Shown here: piece by piece, positions 40,878 to 52,009 of the stretch
How the letters are laid out: each line of letters opens with the position of its first letter
How positions within the stretch are numbered: position 1 is the first letter of the stretch
DNA from: an uncultured Thiotrichaceae bacterium
GTDB taxonomy: Bacteria; Pseudomonadota; Gammaproteobacteria; Thiotrichales; Thiotrichaceae
Direction: 5' to 3'
NCBI GenBank assembly: GCA_902727985.1
Contig: CACVAY010000141.1
Span: forward strand, 1 to 64,000
Length of the DNA: 64,000 nucleotides
Made by a program: the position numbers and the translations under genes
The notes under the pieces: model-generated
The model's input: the letters and a program-made list of their open reading frames with translations, nothing else
Database searches by the model: none
Told to the model about the DNA's origin: nothing

Positions 40878-41420
40878 CTATTCCGGGCGAAAAGCAGCCT
40901 GTAAATATTGCACCATCGAGACAATCGTTAATACTGTCGCGATAGCAAGTGCAATCAAGCCCATTTCACGAATAGGCAATACGCCAAACAAGGGCTGATT
41001 ATAAAGCAGAAACATAAGCGCAATAATTTGCGCCGTCGTCTTTACCTTACCGATAAATGCTACTGCAACTTTACCGCGTTTACCCACTTCAGCCATCCAC
41101 TCACGAAGCGCAGAAATAACAATTTCACGGCCTATAATCGCGATTGCCGCCAACGTAATCCAGAATTCAGCTTCACGTTCTACAATTAATAGCATGGCTA
41201 CCGCCACAATCAATTTGTCTGCAACAGGGTCGAGAAAAGCTCCCAAGCGTGATTCTTGGTTCCACTTACGTGCAAGGTAGCCATCCGCCCAATCTGTCAA
41301 ACCGGCAATACCAAAAATGAAGGCTGCCATGAAAGGATAATCTAAGTAAAAAAACAGCACCATGACGGGTATCAAAGCGATACGTAACAGTGTCAGAGAT
41401 GTTGGGATATTGATATGCAT
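40878..41420 (-). CDS. pgsA: CDP-diacylglycerol--glycerol-3-phosphate 3-phosphatidyltransferase
   Basis: Starts MHINIPTSLTLLRIALIP; CDP-alcohol motif DWADGYLARKWNQESRLGAFLDPVADK. Confidence 0.94.
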   Translation of the reverse strand: MHINIPTSLTLLRIALIPVMVLFFYLDYPFMAAFIFGIAGLTDWADGYLARKWNQESRLGAFLDPVADKLIVAVAMLLIVEREAEFWITLAAIAIIGREIVISALREWMAEVGKRGKVAVAFIGKVKTTAQIIALMFLLYNQPLFGVLPIREMGLIALAIATVLTIVSMVQYLQAAFRPE

Positions 41421-41762
41421 GATAAATTCATTGTAAACCGCGATATTGCAGGGGATTGTAACCTGAAACACAACAGAAATACTGCTATTAGAGACGAAAG
41501 ATTGAACAGCTACTATTTTGCAGTCTTAATTTCGAAAAAATTCGACGGTTAAAAGAGTAGCCATCGCTCCTCTATACATATTCTCACTGGATTATAGATG
41601 GGTTCTGTAGTGCGTTAGCGTCATTTAAAATGCGACATACCCTTCTGCATCAGAGGCCTGTGTTAACATCCGAAACACAGGGATACATACCACAAATTCC
41701 CGCTTGCAAAATCACCATTTTCACAGCACTATCCTGCCCTCAATCACGAACAAAAATAGACT

Positions 41763-44087
41763 ATGAAATCTCTTTCTCAGCGTATCGCTTCTGATCTTGC
41801 CGTTTCCGAAAAACAGGTTATTGCCGCCATTGGCTTACTGGATGAAGGTTCAACCGTTCCTTTCATTTCTCGTTACCGTAAAGAAGTGACAGGTGGGCTG
41901 GACGATGGTCAATTACGCCTGCTTGAGGAACGTCTTGCCTACTTACGTGAGCTGGATTCTCGCCGCGAGACCATTCTTAAAAATATTGAAGAACAAGACA
42001 AACTTACTCCCGCATTAAAACAAGCTCTGTTAGATGCTGACACGAAAACGCGTCTGGAAGATCTCTATCTACCCTTCAAGCAAAAACGTCGTACCAAAGG
42101 CCAAATTGCCATTGAAGCAGGCATAGCACCACTTGCTGATGCTCTACTGGCTAATCCAGCATTAGACCCTGAGCAAGAAGCCACTAAATACATAAATACG
42201 CATGAAGATTTCAAAGAGGCTTTCGTAGATACCAAAGGCGTACTGAATGGCGCGAAATTCATCCTAATGGAGCGTTATGCAGAAGACGCAACCTTGATTG
42301 CCAATTTGCGTGACACCTTAAATTCACAAGGCGTTGTGTTCTCAAAAGTTAGTAAAGGCAAGGAACAAGAAGGACAGAAGTTTGCGGATTATTTTGAGTA
42401 TGAAGAATTATTCAAGAAGATTCCCTCACATCGCGCCCTCGCCCTATTCCGCGGACGTAATGAAAGTGTCTTACAAATCAAACTCGACATGCCACATGAT
42501 GGAGAAGGCTTACACCCTTGCGAATATATTATTGCCAAACATACAGGCATTCTGAACTTACACGGTGCAGCTGAAAGCTGGTTAAAAGAAGTCGTAAGCT
42601 GGACATGGAAAATCAAACTCCAGCTGAAAATGGAAACCGAATTATTGACAGATTTGCGCCAACGCGCTGAGACCGAAGCCATCAAAGTATTCGGTCAAAA
42701 CCTGAAAGACCTCTTACTGTCTGCACCTGCTGGACAAAAGGCCACCTTGGGACTCGACCCAGGTTTACGTACAGGGGTAAAACTGGCTGTTATCGACAAT
42801 ACCGGCAAATACATAGATTCCGCTGCGATCTTCCCACATGCACCGCGTAATGATTGGGATGCCTCAATTGCCACGCTAGCAAAACTCTGTAAACAATACT
42901 CCATTAAGTTGCTTGCTATCGGTAATGGCACAGCTTCACGCGAAACCGATAAACTTTGTGGCGAACTGATGCAAAAGCACCCTGAACTGGGTTTACAAAA
43001 AATCATGGTAAGCGAAGCGGGTGCATCGGTGTATTCTGCTTCGGAAACGGCGGCTAAAGAATTCCCTAATTTAGATGTTACCGTGCGTGGTGCCATTTCC
43101 ATTGCACGTCGTTTGCAAGATCCGCTGGCAGAGTTGGTGAAGATCGAACCAAAGTCAATCGGGGTTGGCCAATATCAACACGATGTTAGCCAAGTACAAC
43201 TCGCAAAAAATCTGGATAGCATGGTTGAGGATTGTGTAAACCGCGTTGGTGTAGAGGTGAATACGGCTTCTGCCGCCTTACTGCGTCGCGTTGCAGGCTT
43301 GAATCAAACCATTGCTGACAATATCGTGGCATTCCGCGATGCCGAAGGCATGTTTAAGAGCCGCAAAGATCTTAAGAAAGTGCCTCGTTTGGGCGATAAA
43401 ACCTTTGAACAAGCCGCCGGTTTCTTACGTATTCAACAGGCTGAGAATCCTTTAGATGCATCATCAGTGCACCCTGAGTCTTATTCAGTGGTTAAGAAGA
43501 TGGCTGGATCGCTGCATACCAATATCAGCGAATTGGTTAGTAATGCGCAATTAGTGAAGCAATTGCAACCACAAGACTTTACCGATGAAAAAATTGGTTT
43601 GCCCACCATAATCGACATCATGGCGGAGCTAGAAAAACCGGGACGTGATCCGCGCCCTGCTTTCAAAACGGCAGCCTTCAAAGAAGGCGTTGAAAAGATC
43701 TCCGATCTTAAAGAGGCGATGATTTTGGAAGGCACGGTAACCAATGTCACCAACTTTGGTGCTTTTGTAGATATTGGCGTACACCAAGACGGTTTGGTGC
43801 ATATTTCTGCCTTATCGAATACCTTCGTGAAAGATCCTCATGATGTCGTAAAGGCTGGGGATATCGTAAAAGTCAAAGTGATGGAAGTTGATGTGCAACG
43901 CAAGCGTATCGCTTTAAGTATGCGCTTGGATGATGCAGCGAATGGTTCAACTAAAGGGCCTGCTAAACATACGCAGAAAGCCCCTCAGCAAAAACGCCCT
44001 GCTCGTCATAATCAGCAGAAAGTAAAGTCATCAGGCATGGCAAACTCAGCATTTGCAGATGCGTTCGCGAAAGCTAAAAAAGGCTAA
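41763..44087 (+). CDS. tex: Tex family S1 RNA-binding transcription accessory protein
   Basis: 774 aa; [43 protein letters not shown]-terminal S1 domain. Confidence 0.96.
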   Translation: MKSLSQRIASDLAVSEKQVIAAIGLLDEGSTVPFISRYRKEVTGGLDDGQLRLLEERLAYLRELDSRRETILKNIEEQDKLTPALKQALLDADTKTRLEDLYLPFKQKRRTKGQIAIEAGIAPLADALLANPALDPEQEATKYINTHEDFKEAFVDTKGVLNGAKFILMERYAEDATLIANLRDTLNSQGVVFSKVSKGKEQEGQKFADYFEYEELFKKIPSHRALALFRGRNESVLQIKLDMPHDGEGLHPCEYIIAKHTGILNLHGAAESWLKEVVSWTWKIKLQLKMETELLTDLRQRAETEAIKVFGQNLKDLLLSAPAGQKATLGLDPGLRTGVKLAVIDNTGKYIDSAAIFPHAPRNDWDASIATLAKLCKQYSIKLLAIGNGTASRETDKLCGELMQKHPELGLQKIMVSEAGASVYSASETAAKEFPNLDVTVRGAISIARRLQDPLAELVKIEPKSIGVGQYQHDVSQVQLAKNLDSMVEDCVNRVGVEVNTASAALLRRVAGLNQTIADNIVAFRDAEGMFKSRKDLKKVPRLGDKTFEQAAGFLRIQQAENPLDASSVHPESYSVVKKMAGSLHTNISELVSNAQLVKQLQPQDFTDEKIGLPTIIDIMAELEKPGRDPRPAFKTAAFKEGVEKISDLKEAMILEGTVTNVTNFGAFVDIGVHQDGLVHISALSNTFVKDPHDVVKAGDIVKVKVMEVDVQRKRIALSMRLDDAANGSTKGPAKHTQKAPQQKRPARHNQQKVKSSGMANSAFADAFAKAKKG

Positions 44088-44159
44088 CTGGAAAAGCAAC
44101 CTCAACACCGCATGAGAAGTCTTTTCTCATGTTGCGGGTTTTGCGCTAGACTCACCGCC

Positions 44160-45083
44160 ATGCAACCAATAATTTCTATCAAAAATCTATCGAAGACATA
44201 CGATACAGGGCACCACGCACTAAAAGATGTGAATCTCGATATTCAAAAAGGCGAGATTCTGGCACTCCTTGGGCCAAATGGTGCGGGTAAAACCACCCTG
44301 ATTTCAATTATCTGCGGTCTTGTAGCCCCTACTGGCGGCTCAGTAACCGTTGATGGCTACGACATTATCAGCGATTATCGCGAGACTCGTAAGCGTATTG
44401 GCCTGGTTCCTCAGGAGCTTGCCATTGCAGCATTTGATAAGGTTTTCGAGACGGTTCAATACAGCCGCGGGCTATTTGGGAAAAAGCCCGACAATGCTTA
44501 CCTGGAGCAGCTGCTCTCTGATTTATCACTTTCAGATAAATTGACCAGTGAACTACGGGCGTTGTCTGGTGGTATGAAACGACGTGTTTTAATCGCCAAA
44601 GCACTCTCGCACGAACCGCGAGTCCTCTTTCTTGATGAACCCACCGCAGGTGTGGATGTTGAGTTGCGTAAGGACATGTGGAAGATTGTCAATCGTTTGC
44701 GTGAAGCTGGTGTCACCATCATTCTGACCACGCATTATATTGAAGAAGCGGAAGCGATTGCTGATCGTGTCGGTGTCATTAGCGGTGGTGAATTATTGCT
44801 CGTCGACGATAAAAACAATCTGATGCAGAAGCTAGGTAAAAAGCAGCTGCTGATAGAACTTAAAGAACCTGCTCAAGCGATTCCTGAAAGTCTTGCAGGC
44901 TATGCATTAGCACTATCCAAAAAAGGTTCTGAGATTATTTACACCTATGACATTACTAGTGATGGCACGGGTATAACGGCTTTATTGCAAGCGATGGCTG
45001 AAGCAGGTTTAACTATGAAAGACCTGAAAACATCACAAAGCTCTCTGGAAGATATTTTCGTCAATTTGGTGAACCCACAATGA
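44160..45083 (+). CDS. ABC transporter ATP-binding protein
   Basis: Walker [10 protein letters not shown], signature LSGGMKRR, Walker B VLFLDEP; probable start ATG 44160. Confidence 0.93.
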   Translation: MQPIISIKNLSKTYDTGHHALKDVNLDIQKGEILALLGPNGAGKTTLISIICGLVAPTGGSVTVDGYDIISDYRETRKRIGLVPQELAIAAFDKVFETVQYSRGLFGKKPDNAYLEQLLSDLSLSDKLTSELRALSGGMKRRVLIAKALSHEPRVLFLDEPTAGVDVELRKDMWKIVNRLREAGVTIILTTHYIEEAEAIADRVGVISGGELLLVDDKNNLMQKLGKKQLLIELKEPAQAIPESLAGYALALSKKGSEIIYTYDITSDGTGITALLQAMAEAGLTMKDLKTSQSSLEDIFVNLVNPQ

Positions 45084-45844
45084 TAAATTTTCAAGCCATC
45101 AAAGTCATTTATCATCACGAAATGATGCGTGCCTGGAACACCCTTTTCCAAACCATCGCTTCACCCGTGCTTTCCACTTCTTTGTATTTCGTCGTTTTCG
45201 GTTCTGCCATTGGTTCGCGTATTGAGGATATTGGTGGCGTCTCTTATGGTGCGTTTATTGTGCCTGGCCTGATGATGCTCTCACTATTAACACAAAGTGT
45301 GGCAAATGCCTCCTTTGGCATCTTCTTTCCAAAGTTTAGCGGTACCGTCTATGAGATTATGTCTGCGCCCATCTCCTCGCTAGAAATTCTGATTGGTTTT
45401 GTCGGTGCAGCGGCCTCAAAATCTCTCATTATCGGCATTATTATTTTGATCACCGCCAACTTCTTTGTTGATATTCACATCATGCATCCCTTCTGGATGG
45501 CGACGTTCTTAATCCTGACCTGTATATCATTTAGCTTACTGGGGTTCATTATCGGCTTGTGGGCAACGAATTTTGAGAAGCTACAAGTCGTACCACTGCT
45601 AGTGATCACCCCATTAGTCTTCTTGGGTGGTACTTTCTATTCTATTGATATGCTTCCACCCTTCTGGCAAAACGTGAGCTTATTTAACCCTGTTCTTTAC
45701 CTTGTGAGTGGTTTTAGATGGAGTTTCTTTGAAGTCTCTGACGTCAATGTCTATGTAAGCCTGGCGATGATATTAGTCTTCTTATCGGTGTGCTTAGGCA
45801 TTGTATGGTGGATGTTTAAGACGGGTTATCGTCTAAAGCAATAA
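45080..45844 (+). CDS. ABC-2 type permease
   Basis: 254 aa, six TM-like segments, ATGA overlap with the ATPase gene. Confidence 0.9.
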   Translation: MINFQAIKVIYHHEMMRAWNTLFQTIASPVLSTSLYFVVFGSAIGSRIEDIGGVSYGAFIVPGLMMLSLLTQSVANASFGIFFPKFSGTVYEIMSAPISSLEILIGFVGAAASKSLIIGIIILITANFFVDIHIMHPFWMATFLILTCISFSLLGFIIGLWATNFEKLQVVPLLVITPLVFLGGTFYSIDMLPPFWQNVSLFNPVLYLVSGFRWSFFEVSDVNVYVSLAMILVFLSVCLGIVWWMFKTGYRLKQ

Positions 45845-45855
45845 TTGCCAATGGG

Positions 45856-45890
45856 ATCGTTGCATTAAGTTCTCATGCAACGATTTTTAT
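45856..45890 (+). terminator. Rho-independent terminator after the ABC permease
   Basis: Perfect 10-bp stem ATCGTTGCAT/ATGCAACGAT followed by TTTTAT. Confidence 0.8.
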
Positions 45891-45896
45891 CCCATA

Positions 45897-46919
45897 TTAC
45901 TTTTCTGAAGAGTTCGCTTCTCGCTTTGCATATTCAGCGCGCATTTTCTCTGTTCCCCAATAGAAAATTAACAAACAAAAGAAAAACAGGGGCAAGGTAT
46001 TTTCTTGGCTATATTGTGGGGCGACGAATACACCAAAGATTGTAAAACATAGCTGTATAGAAGCCAGCAGAATAACGCTTTGTCTTACACTTCCGCCCAG
46101 ATAGCGTTGCACAATATGATGCACATGATTCCTGTCAGCCGTCAAAATAGATACTCCCTCTAGCTTACGCCTTACCATTACTGTCACCGTGTCCAAAATC
46201 GGAATCGCTGTGATAAATAAGATACTTACCGGGTCAACATATTTAGTCACCTCTATACTGAGAACCGCAATCACAAAACCCAATGTTAATGAGCCACTGT
46301 CACCCATAAATATCTTTGCAGGATTCCAGTTAAACAATAAAAATGTTCCTAAGGCGGCGATCAATACACCACTAAGCTTATATACCAAAGGATTGTCATA
46401 TTGATAACCAACCATACCGAGTCCTGCCAGAATGATAATACTTGTCAGAGCGGCTAAACCATCAATGCCATCCAGCAAATTTAGCGCATTGGTGAAACCG
46501 ACTACAGCAAAAACAGTAAGCGGTAAGGCCAAGTAACTAACTTCAATTGGATTCCCGTAATAGCTGCCGACACTGGTTATTTTTAAGCCATTTAGAAAAA
46601 TAAGGATAGATGCCAGCAAGATGACAAAAAATTTCGTACGCGAAGAACTATGGTTGTAATCATCATAGACACCGAGGAAGAAAACCAAGGTAATCGCCAC
46701 CAATGACAAAATGTATTCTCCATAGAAGGAATGTCCGATTGATAAAATCCCGATGAGGAAAGCAAAAACAAAACCAATACCTGCGCCACAAGGTGTCACT
46801 TTTAAATGCGAACTTCGATGATTGGGAACTGCAATTAAACCAATACTGGACGCTTTATTGATGATGAAGAGCACTGAAATACTCGTCAGTAGAACCGTTA
46901 TAGTGAGTGTTAACAACAT
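45897..46919 (-). CDS. WecA/MraY-family glycosyl-1-phosphate transferase
   Basis: 340 aa polytopic; FLGVYDDYNHSSSRTKF, NALNLLDGIDGLA, IFMGDSGSLTLGF, HHIVQRYLG. Confidence 0.9.
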   Translation of the reverse strand: MLLTLTITVLLTSISVLFIINKASSIGLIAVPNHRSSHLKVTPCGAGIGFVFAFLIGILSIGHSFYGEYILSLVAITLVFFLGVYDDYNHSSSRTKFFVILLASILIFLNGLKITSVGSYYGNPIEVSYLALPLTVFAVVGFTNALNLLDGIDGLAALTSIIILAGLGMVGYQYDNPLVYKLSGVLIAALGTFLLFNWNPAKIFMGDSGSLTLGFVIAVLSIEVTKYVDPVSILFITAIPILDTVTVMVRRKLEGVSILTADRNHVHHIVQRYLGGSVRQSVILLASIQLCFTIFGVFVAPQYSQENTLPLFFFCLLIFYWGTEKMRAEYAKREANSSEK

Positions 46920-47158
46920 AATGAAAAGCTATCTCTAAACTTGTGATTGCTAAATTATTTTTATTAGGTCACAAGAAATTAGCACTCAGCTTCTGAAAAA
47001 ATGAGGACAACAATGATGAACAACCGTTAATTTTTCATAAACGGTCGAGACTGGGAGAAATAAACGTAATCTATAAAGATTATTGAATTATAAGAAAAAA
47101 ATCTGGGGAATATGTGTCAGAAAACGGCACATAGAAAATACAACAATGAGGGTGTAAG

Positions 47159-47839
47159 CTAAACCATCAACCCGTCCTGAATATTATAGATCGTGTCCAT
47201 ACGTTCTGCTAGCGATAGGTCGTGAGTAACAATGACAAAGGCTGTCCCCGTTTCTGCATTGAGTTCTTGCATGAGCGAAAAAATTTTCTCTGCCGTTTGA
47301 TGATCCAGGTTTCCTGTTGGCTCATCCGCAAGAACTGCTTTGGGTCGTGTAACCAAGGCACGCGCGATTGCCGCACGCTGACGCTCACCACCAGATAACT
47401 GCCCTGGCTTATGTTCAAGTCGATGTCCAAGCCCAACCCGTTTGAGCATATCAGCCGCTTTATCTTGTGCATCGGACACACTGGTCTTACCAATGAGCAA
47501 AGGCATCGCGACATTCTCAAGCGCCGTAAATTCTGGAAGCAAATGATGAAATTGGTAGATGAAACCCAAGGTCTGGTTACGTAATTTTCCCCGTTTAGTT
47601 TCAGAGAGATTCGCAATATCGTGACCCTGGATTAACACCTCACCGTTGCTAGGCAGGTCCAAACCCCCCATGATGTGCAACAAAGTACTTTTCCCACTAC
47701 CTGAGCTTCCAAGGATCGCAACTTTCTCGCCCTCAGCAACCTGCATATCAATGCCGCGTAGAACATCGACATTCAAATCGCCTTCCTGGAACTGTCGCGT
47801 CACTCCACGACATTCAATAACCGTATTCTCAAGATTCAT
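47159..47839 (-). CDS. lolD: lipoprotein-releasing ABC transporter ATPase LolD
   Basis: [54 protein letters not shown]; start taken as ATG 47839. Confidence 0.93.
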   Translation of the reverse strand: MNLENTVIECRGVTRQFQEGDLNVDVLRGIDMQVAEGEKVAILGSSGSGKSTLLHIMGGLDLPSNGEVLIQGHDIANLSETKRGKLRNQTLGFIYQFHHLLPEFTALENVAMPLLIGKTSVSDAQDKAADMLKRVGLGHRLEHKPGQLSGGERQRAAIARALVTRPKAVLADEPTGNLDHQTAEKIFSLMQELNAETGTAFVIVTHDLSLAERMDTIYNIQDGLMV

Positions 47840-49079
47840 AGCGTAGCGCCTCCGCGGGCTGAACTTTCGACGCTCTCCATGCAGGGTATACCGTCGCAAA
47901 TAATGATAACAATAGGGTACTAACGACAATCAAAACGATATCAGCTGTTTGCACGGCACCCTTAATTTTACTAATAAAGTAAGCATCTTCAGACACCAAA
48001 GGCACACCAATAATTGCTTCGATGAGAGGTACGATCACTTCAATATTCGAGGAGATCAATACACCCAGCGTTACACCGATCAATACACCAAAAATAGCGG
48101 TTAATAGGCCTTGAATCAAAAACGTTTTGGTCACACCCAAAGGCGATAACCCAAGTGTACGTAAAATAGCAATATCGGTTTTCTTATCAATGACCACCAT
48201 CGTCATCGTGGAAATAAGATTAAAGGCCGCCACCGCAATAATCATCAGCAAGATGAAGAAAAACATGGCCTTTTGCATACCCAGCGCTTTGAAAAAATTC
48301 TTAAACTGCTGCGTCCAATCCACTACCCATATATCAGGAGAGGAGTTTTCATAAATCACTTCTGATAAAACAGGTGCTTTATACATATCTTCAAGCTGCA
48401 AACGTACACCCGAGACCCGCTCTTTCATATCCAACATTTCAGCAGCATCTTTGATATGAATAAACCCCATGGTGCTATCATAGACTTTCATATCGAGCTT
48501 GAATGTCCCCAACACCGTAAACTCTTTCAGAATGGGTAACTCGCCAGATGACAGGGAAGCGGTTTTTAGGCTAATTGCGGTAATCGAATCCCCTGCTTTA
48601 ACCTTTAAATCTCTTGCCAGCGAAGCACCAAGAATTATCCCGAATTCACCTTCCTTGAGCTTCGCAAAACTCACATTCTGCATGTGCTGATCTAGATCAC
48701 TAATAGTGGTTTGTAATTCAGGGAGTACACCTTGCAACGTCACACCGCGAACTTCACCATCGACATTCAGCATAACTTGCTTATCAATAAACGGTGCGAC
48801 ACCCTCAACATAGGGGAATTGCAACATATTATCGCGAGTGGTTTGCCAATCTTCTAGCTCGCCCACATTGGTCGATACGGTCACATGAGAAAGCATGCCC
48901 AGAATCCTTTCCCGTAATGCCTGTTCGAAACCATTCATGATCGATAGCACTACGATAAGTACCATCACGCCAATGGCAATTCCAATCATCGACGCCAAGG
49001 CGATGAAAGACACATAAGCGCCTTTACGTTTAGCACGCGTGTAGCGCATACCGATGAAAGCTTCAGTTGGTTTAAACAC
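47829..49079 (-). CDS. lipoprotein-releasing permease, LolC/LolE family
   Basis: 416 aa FtsX-like; [54 protein letters not shown]. Confidence 0.9.
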   Translation of the reverse strand: MFKPTEAFIGMRYTRAKRKGAYVSFIALASMIGIAIGVMVLIVVLSIMNGFEQALRERILGMLSHVTVSTNVGELEDWQTTRDNMLQFPYVEGVAPFIDKQVMLNVDGEVRGVTLQGVLPELQTTISDLDQHMQNVSFAKLKEGEFGIILGASLARDLKVKAGDSITAISLKTASLSSGELPILKEFTVLGTFKLDMKVYDSTMGFIHIKDAAEMLDMKERVSGVRLQLEDMYKAPVLSEVIYENSSPDIWVVDWTQQFKNFFKALGMQKAMFFFILLMIIAVAAFNLISTMTMVVIDKKTDIAILRTLGLSPLGVTKTFLIQGLLTAIFGVLIGVTLGVLISSNIEVIVPLIEAIIGVPLVSEDAYFISKIKGAVQTADIVLIVVSTLLLSLFATVYPAWRASKVQPAEALRYES

Positions 49080-49101
49080 TTAAGCAGAGGCTCCTTTAGG
49101 C

Positions 49102-50358
49102 TTACTCATAACGTAGCGACTGTGCTGGCTGAATATTCGCGGCACGTCGGGCTGGATAAATGGTTGCAATAATAGAAGCTAGTAATGCACTCAACGCAAT
49201 AACGACGACTTCTTTCACCTGCATATCAGACGGGATTTCGCTGATGTAAAAAACTTCAGGAGGGAAAATCTTTTTGCCCATTAGGTTCTCAATAAAGGGG
49301 GCCACATTTTCAACGTTAAGTGCCAATAATACGCCTAATATCACACCAATAATCGTACCTAAGATACCGACAATACTGCCCTGAATCATAAATACACGGG
49401 CTACTTGACGCGGAGACATACCCAAAGTGCGAAGGATTGCGATATCAGCTTGTTTGTTTTTCACCATCATGACGAGTGAAGCCACCAGATTGAATAAGGC
49501 GACCAAGACAATAAGTCCCAGCACGATATACATCATGATCTTTTCCATCTTGAATGCATGGAACAGACTGGCATTATCTTCTGACCAGCTTTCGACTTTA
49601 AAATCATCACCTAACTGTTGCTGTAATTCCAGCGCCATCGTATCGGCTTTAAACAAATCTTTGAGCTGTAAACGTACGCCGCTTACTTGCCCCTTCATGC
49701 TAAACAAACGACCAGCATCTTCATGATGGATAAATGCTGTTGAGCTGTCGTATTCCTGTAGACGCATTTGGTAGATAGCAACGACCGTAAAGCGTTTCAT
49801 ACGCGGAATCACTCCTGCTGGCGTCACGCGAGCTTTAGGAGAAATAACGGTGATTTTATCGCCAAGATTAACATTCAAATGATTCGCTAACTCAATGCCA
49901 ATCGCGATACCGTATTTACGCGACGCTAAGGCTTGAAAGTTTCCTTCCAGCATATGTTTAGGGAGATTGACTGTCGAAACCTCATCCTGATGATCAGGAG
50001 AAATACCCTGTAACAATACGCCCTGCGGCGTACCAAATTCGCTCGTCATCATGACTTGTTTTTCGGTAAAGGGGGCAGCGCCTTCAACATCAGGCCTGGC
50101 TGACAATGTTTCACGCAGTGGCTGCCATTCAGTTAATGAACCATTTGTCTCAGTCACGGTGACATGCGACACCATTCCCAGTATTCTAGTGCGTAATTCT
50201 TTTTGAAAACCGTTCATTACCGACAAAACGGTAATTAAAACAAGAACCCCGAGTGTTATGCCAAGCAATGAAGCCAAGGTGATAAAGGAAATCGAATTAT
50301 TTTCACGCTTTGACCGCGTGTATCGTAATCCTATAAATAAATCCAATGGTTTAAACAT
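49102..50358 (-). CDS. lipoprotein-releasing permease, LolC/LolE family (paralogue)
   Basis: 418 aa, collinear with the preceding gene; FIGLRYTRSKRENNSISFITLASLLGITLGVLVLITVLSVMNGFQKELRTRILG. Confidence 0.9.
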   Translation of the reverse strand: MFKPLDLFIGLRYTRSKRENNSISFITLASLLGITLGVLVLITVLSVMNGFQKELRTRILGMVSHVTVTETNGSLTEWQPLRETLSARPDVEGAAPFTEKQVMMTSEFGTPQGVLLQGISPDHQDEVSTVNLPKHMLEGNFQALASRKYGIAIGIELANHLNVNLGDKITVISPKARVTPAGVIPRMKRFTVVAIYQMRLQEYDSSTAFIHHEDAGRLFSMKGQVSGVRLQLKDLFKADTMALELQQQLGDDFKVESWSEDNASLFHAFKMEKIMMYIVLGLIVLVALFNLVASLVMMVKNKQADIAILRTLGMSPRQVARVFMIQGSIVGILGTIIGVILGVLLALNVENVAPFIENLMGKKIFPPEVFYISEIPSDMQVKEVVVIALSALLASIIATIYPARRAANIQPAQSLRYE

Positions 50359-50390
50359 GGTTGGCGATTATAATTGAAAGGTACATACAA

Positions 50391-50681
50391 ATGAACTTGA
50401 AAACGTTGCTACTGCCATTGATGCTAATTCTCCCCATTAGTTCCAACGCTGATGTTGTTATCATTGATGATATGGCCAGTGTGATACAAGTAAGTCACAC
50501 ACCTAAAGCCGGTATGAGCAAGAAATCAGTAAAGAAACAATTTGGCAAACCGCAGCGACTTTACACTGCTCCTGGTAAAGTTACCAAGAAAAACCCAAGA
50601 ATCTCAGTATGGACCTATGCGGGCTACAAGGTTTTCTTTGAAAACAACCATGTTGTACACACGGTTGTAAGACAAAACTAG
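50391..50681 (+). CDS. small secreted hypothetical protein
   Basis: Signal peptide and VIQVSHTPKAGMSKKSVKKQFGKPQRLY...WTYAGYKVFFENNHVVHTV; resembles a conserved gammaproteobacterial family. Confidence 0.65.
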   Translation: MNLKTLLLPLMLILPISSNADVVIIDDMASVIQVSHTPKAGMSKKSVKKQFGKPQRLYTAPGKVTKKNPRISVWTYAGYKVFFENNHVVHTVVRQN

Positions 50682-51361
50682 GCAAGAGCACTCACGAGCA
50701 TCCATACCCCAAAGAGGCCAACCAATAGTCCTGCTACGCCTCTTACCCATGGGTTCTGCCTGAATCGACCCAATTTGTTAGCGGCTATCCCCATAGCTAG
50801 CAGATTGGGCAAAGTACCAAGACCAAACGCCAACATCAGCATAGCACCCTGTTGCCAGCTTCCTACGAAAACTGCCCATGTTAAAACGGTATAAACCATG
50901 CCACAGGGTATCCAACCCCATACCAAACCTAGAGGAAATGCTTGTCCAAAAGTTTTTGTTGGGATAAACCGACGTCCTAAGGGCTCTATTTTTCTCCATA
51001 AATAAGTGCCCCCCTTTTCGATCCTTTGCAAACCATTCCAGATTCCTGATAGATAGAATCCCAAAACAATCATAAATACTGCGGCAATAGCCCCAAGAAT
51101 ATCTTGGGTTTCTTTCAAATCGACGAGAGTAAAAATGCCTTGGCCTAATCCCCCCATCAGTGCACCAGCAATGACATAGCTACTTATTCGCCCAAGGTTA
51201 TAGCCAAATAACACCGGAAGTTGAGAGCTTGGTTTAGATAATTGAGTAGGCTGTGAGGAGACTGCGGCAACAATACCGCCACACATTCCCAAGCAGTGGA
51301 CACCGCCCAGAAAACCGACCAAAAACGCACCCAGAACATTCATCTGGGTAAGCATTTCCAT
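50678..51361 (-). CDS. sulfite exporter TauE/SafE family (UreH-like) membrane protein
   Basis: 227 aa; FLVGFLGGVHCLGMCGGIVAAVS, LPVLFGYNLGRISSYVIAGALMG, PLGLVWGWIPCGMVY. Confidence 0.88.
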   Translation of the reverse strand: MEMLTQMNVLGAFLVGFLGGVHCLGMCGGIVAAVSSQPTQLSKPSSQLPVLFGYNLGRISSYVIAGALMGGLGQGIFTLVDLKETQDILGAIAAVFMIVLGFYLSGIWNGLQRIEKGGTYLWRKIEPLGRRFIPTKTFGQAFPLGLVWGWIPCGMVYTVLTWAVFVGSWQQGAMLMLAFGLGTLPNLLAMGIAANKLGRFRQNPWVRGVAGLLVGLFGVWMLVSALA

Positions 51362-51363
51362 GG

Positions 51364-51681
51364 TTAATTAATGGTTACACGATGACTGTATTGTCCTTTC
51401 TCGAAGCTCTCAAATAATTCTTCTATCAGTGGGTTCTCGACAGGTAAAGCATCATTTTCCACTTTAAGGTTTGCTTCAGCAACATAGGTCATCACGTCGT
51501 CGTCGTCGACTAACACATGATACCACGGGGACTCTTTCGATGGATTCGTGGTGGCATTCTTTTCATACCACTCTTCTGAACCTTGAAAATTAGGATCAAC
51601 ATCTACAATCACACCGCGATAATTGAAATTACGATGATGAATAACTTGGCCAATATTGTAGTTGGCGGATTGTTTGAGCAT
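51364..51681 (-). CDS. hspQ: heat shock protein HspQ
   Basis: 105 aa; YNIGQVIHHRNFNYRGVIVDVDPNF, PWYHVLVDDDDVMTYVAEANL. Confidence 0.9.
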   Translation of the reverse strand: MLKQSANYNIGQVIHHRNFNYRGVIVDVDPNFQGSEEWYEKNATTNPSKESPWYHVLVDDDDVMTYVAEANLKVENDALPVENPLIEELFESFEKGQYSHRVTIN

Positions 51682-52009
51682 GATTTCTCCTCATATCAGG
51701 CTGAACGTCTATTAAGGAATTAATAAGGAACACCAGCTATTCCTACCCCTTTCTACCATCATTAGATGGCTTTAGCATCAATAAGTTTCTTAATGGTGTT
51801 GCAAATCAACAAATTCAAGTAGGAAGAAAGAGAATCTTCATCGCTATTTTAGAAACTTCCCCTAAAACACTATTTTCTAATAAAATTTTTAAATCTACTA
51901 AAAAAACAATAAACATCACACTGCAAGTTATCGGTTTTTTTTGTTTAACCATCAGACGCAACGTAAACTCTGAAAGTGTCTAAGAATAATAATAAAAAAG
52001 GCAAAACCC

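Noticed and set aside
42695-43102. 135-aa antisense ORF within tex (and similar antisense ORFs in other genes)
   Set aside because: Opposite a strongly conserved coding sequence; composition mirrors codon bias of the sense gene.
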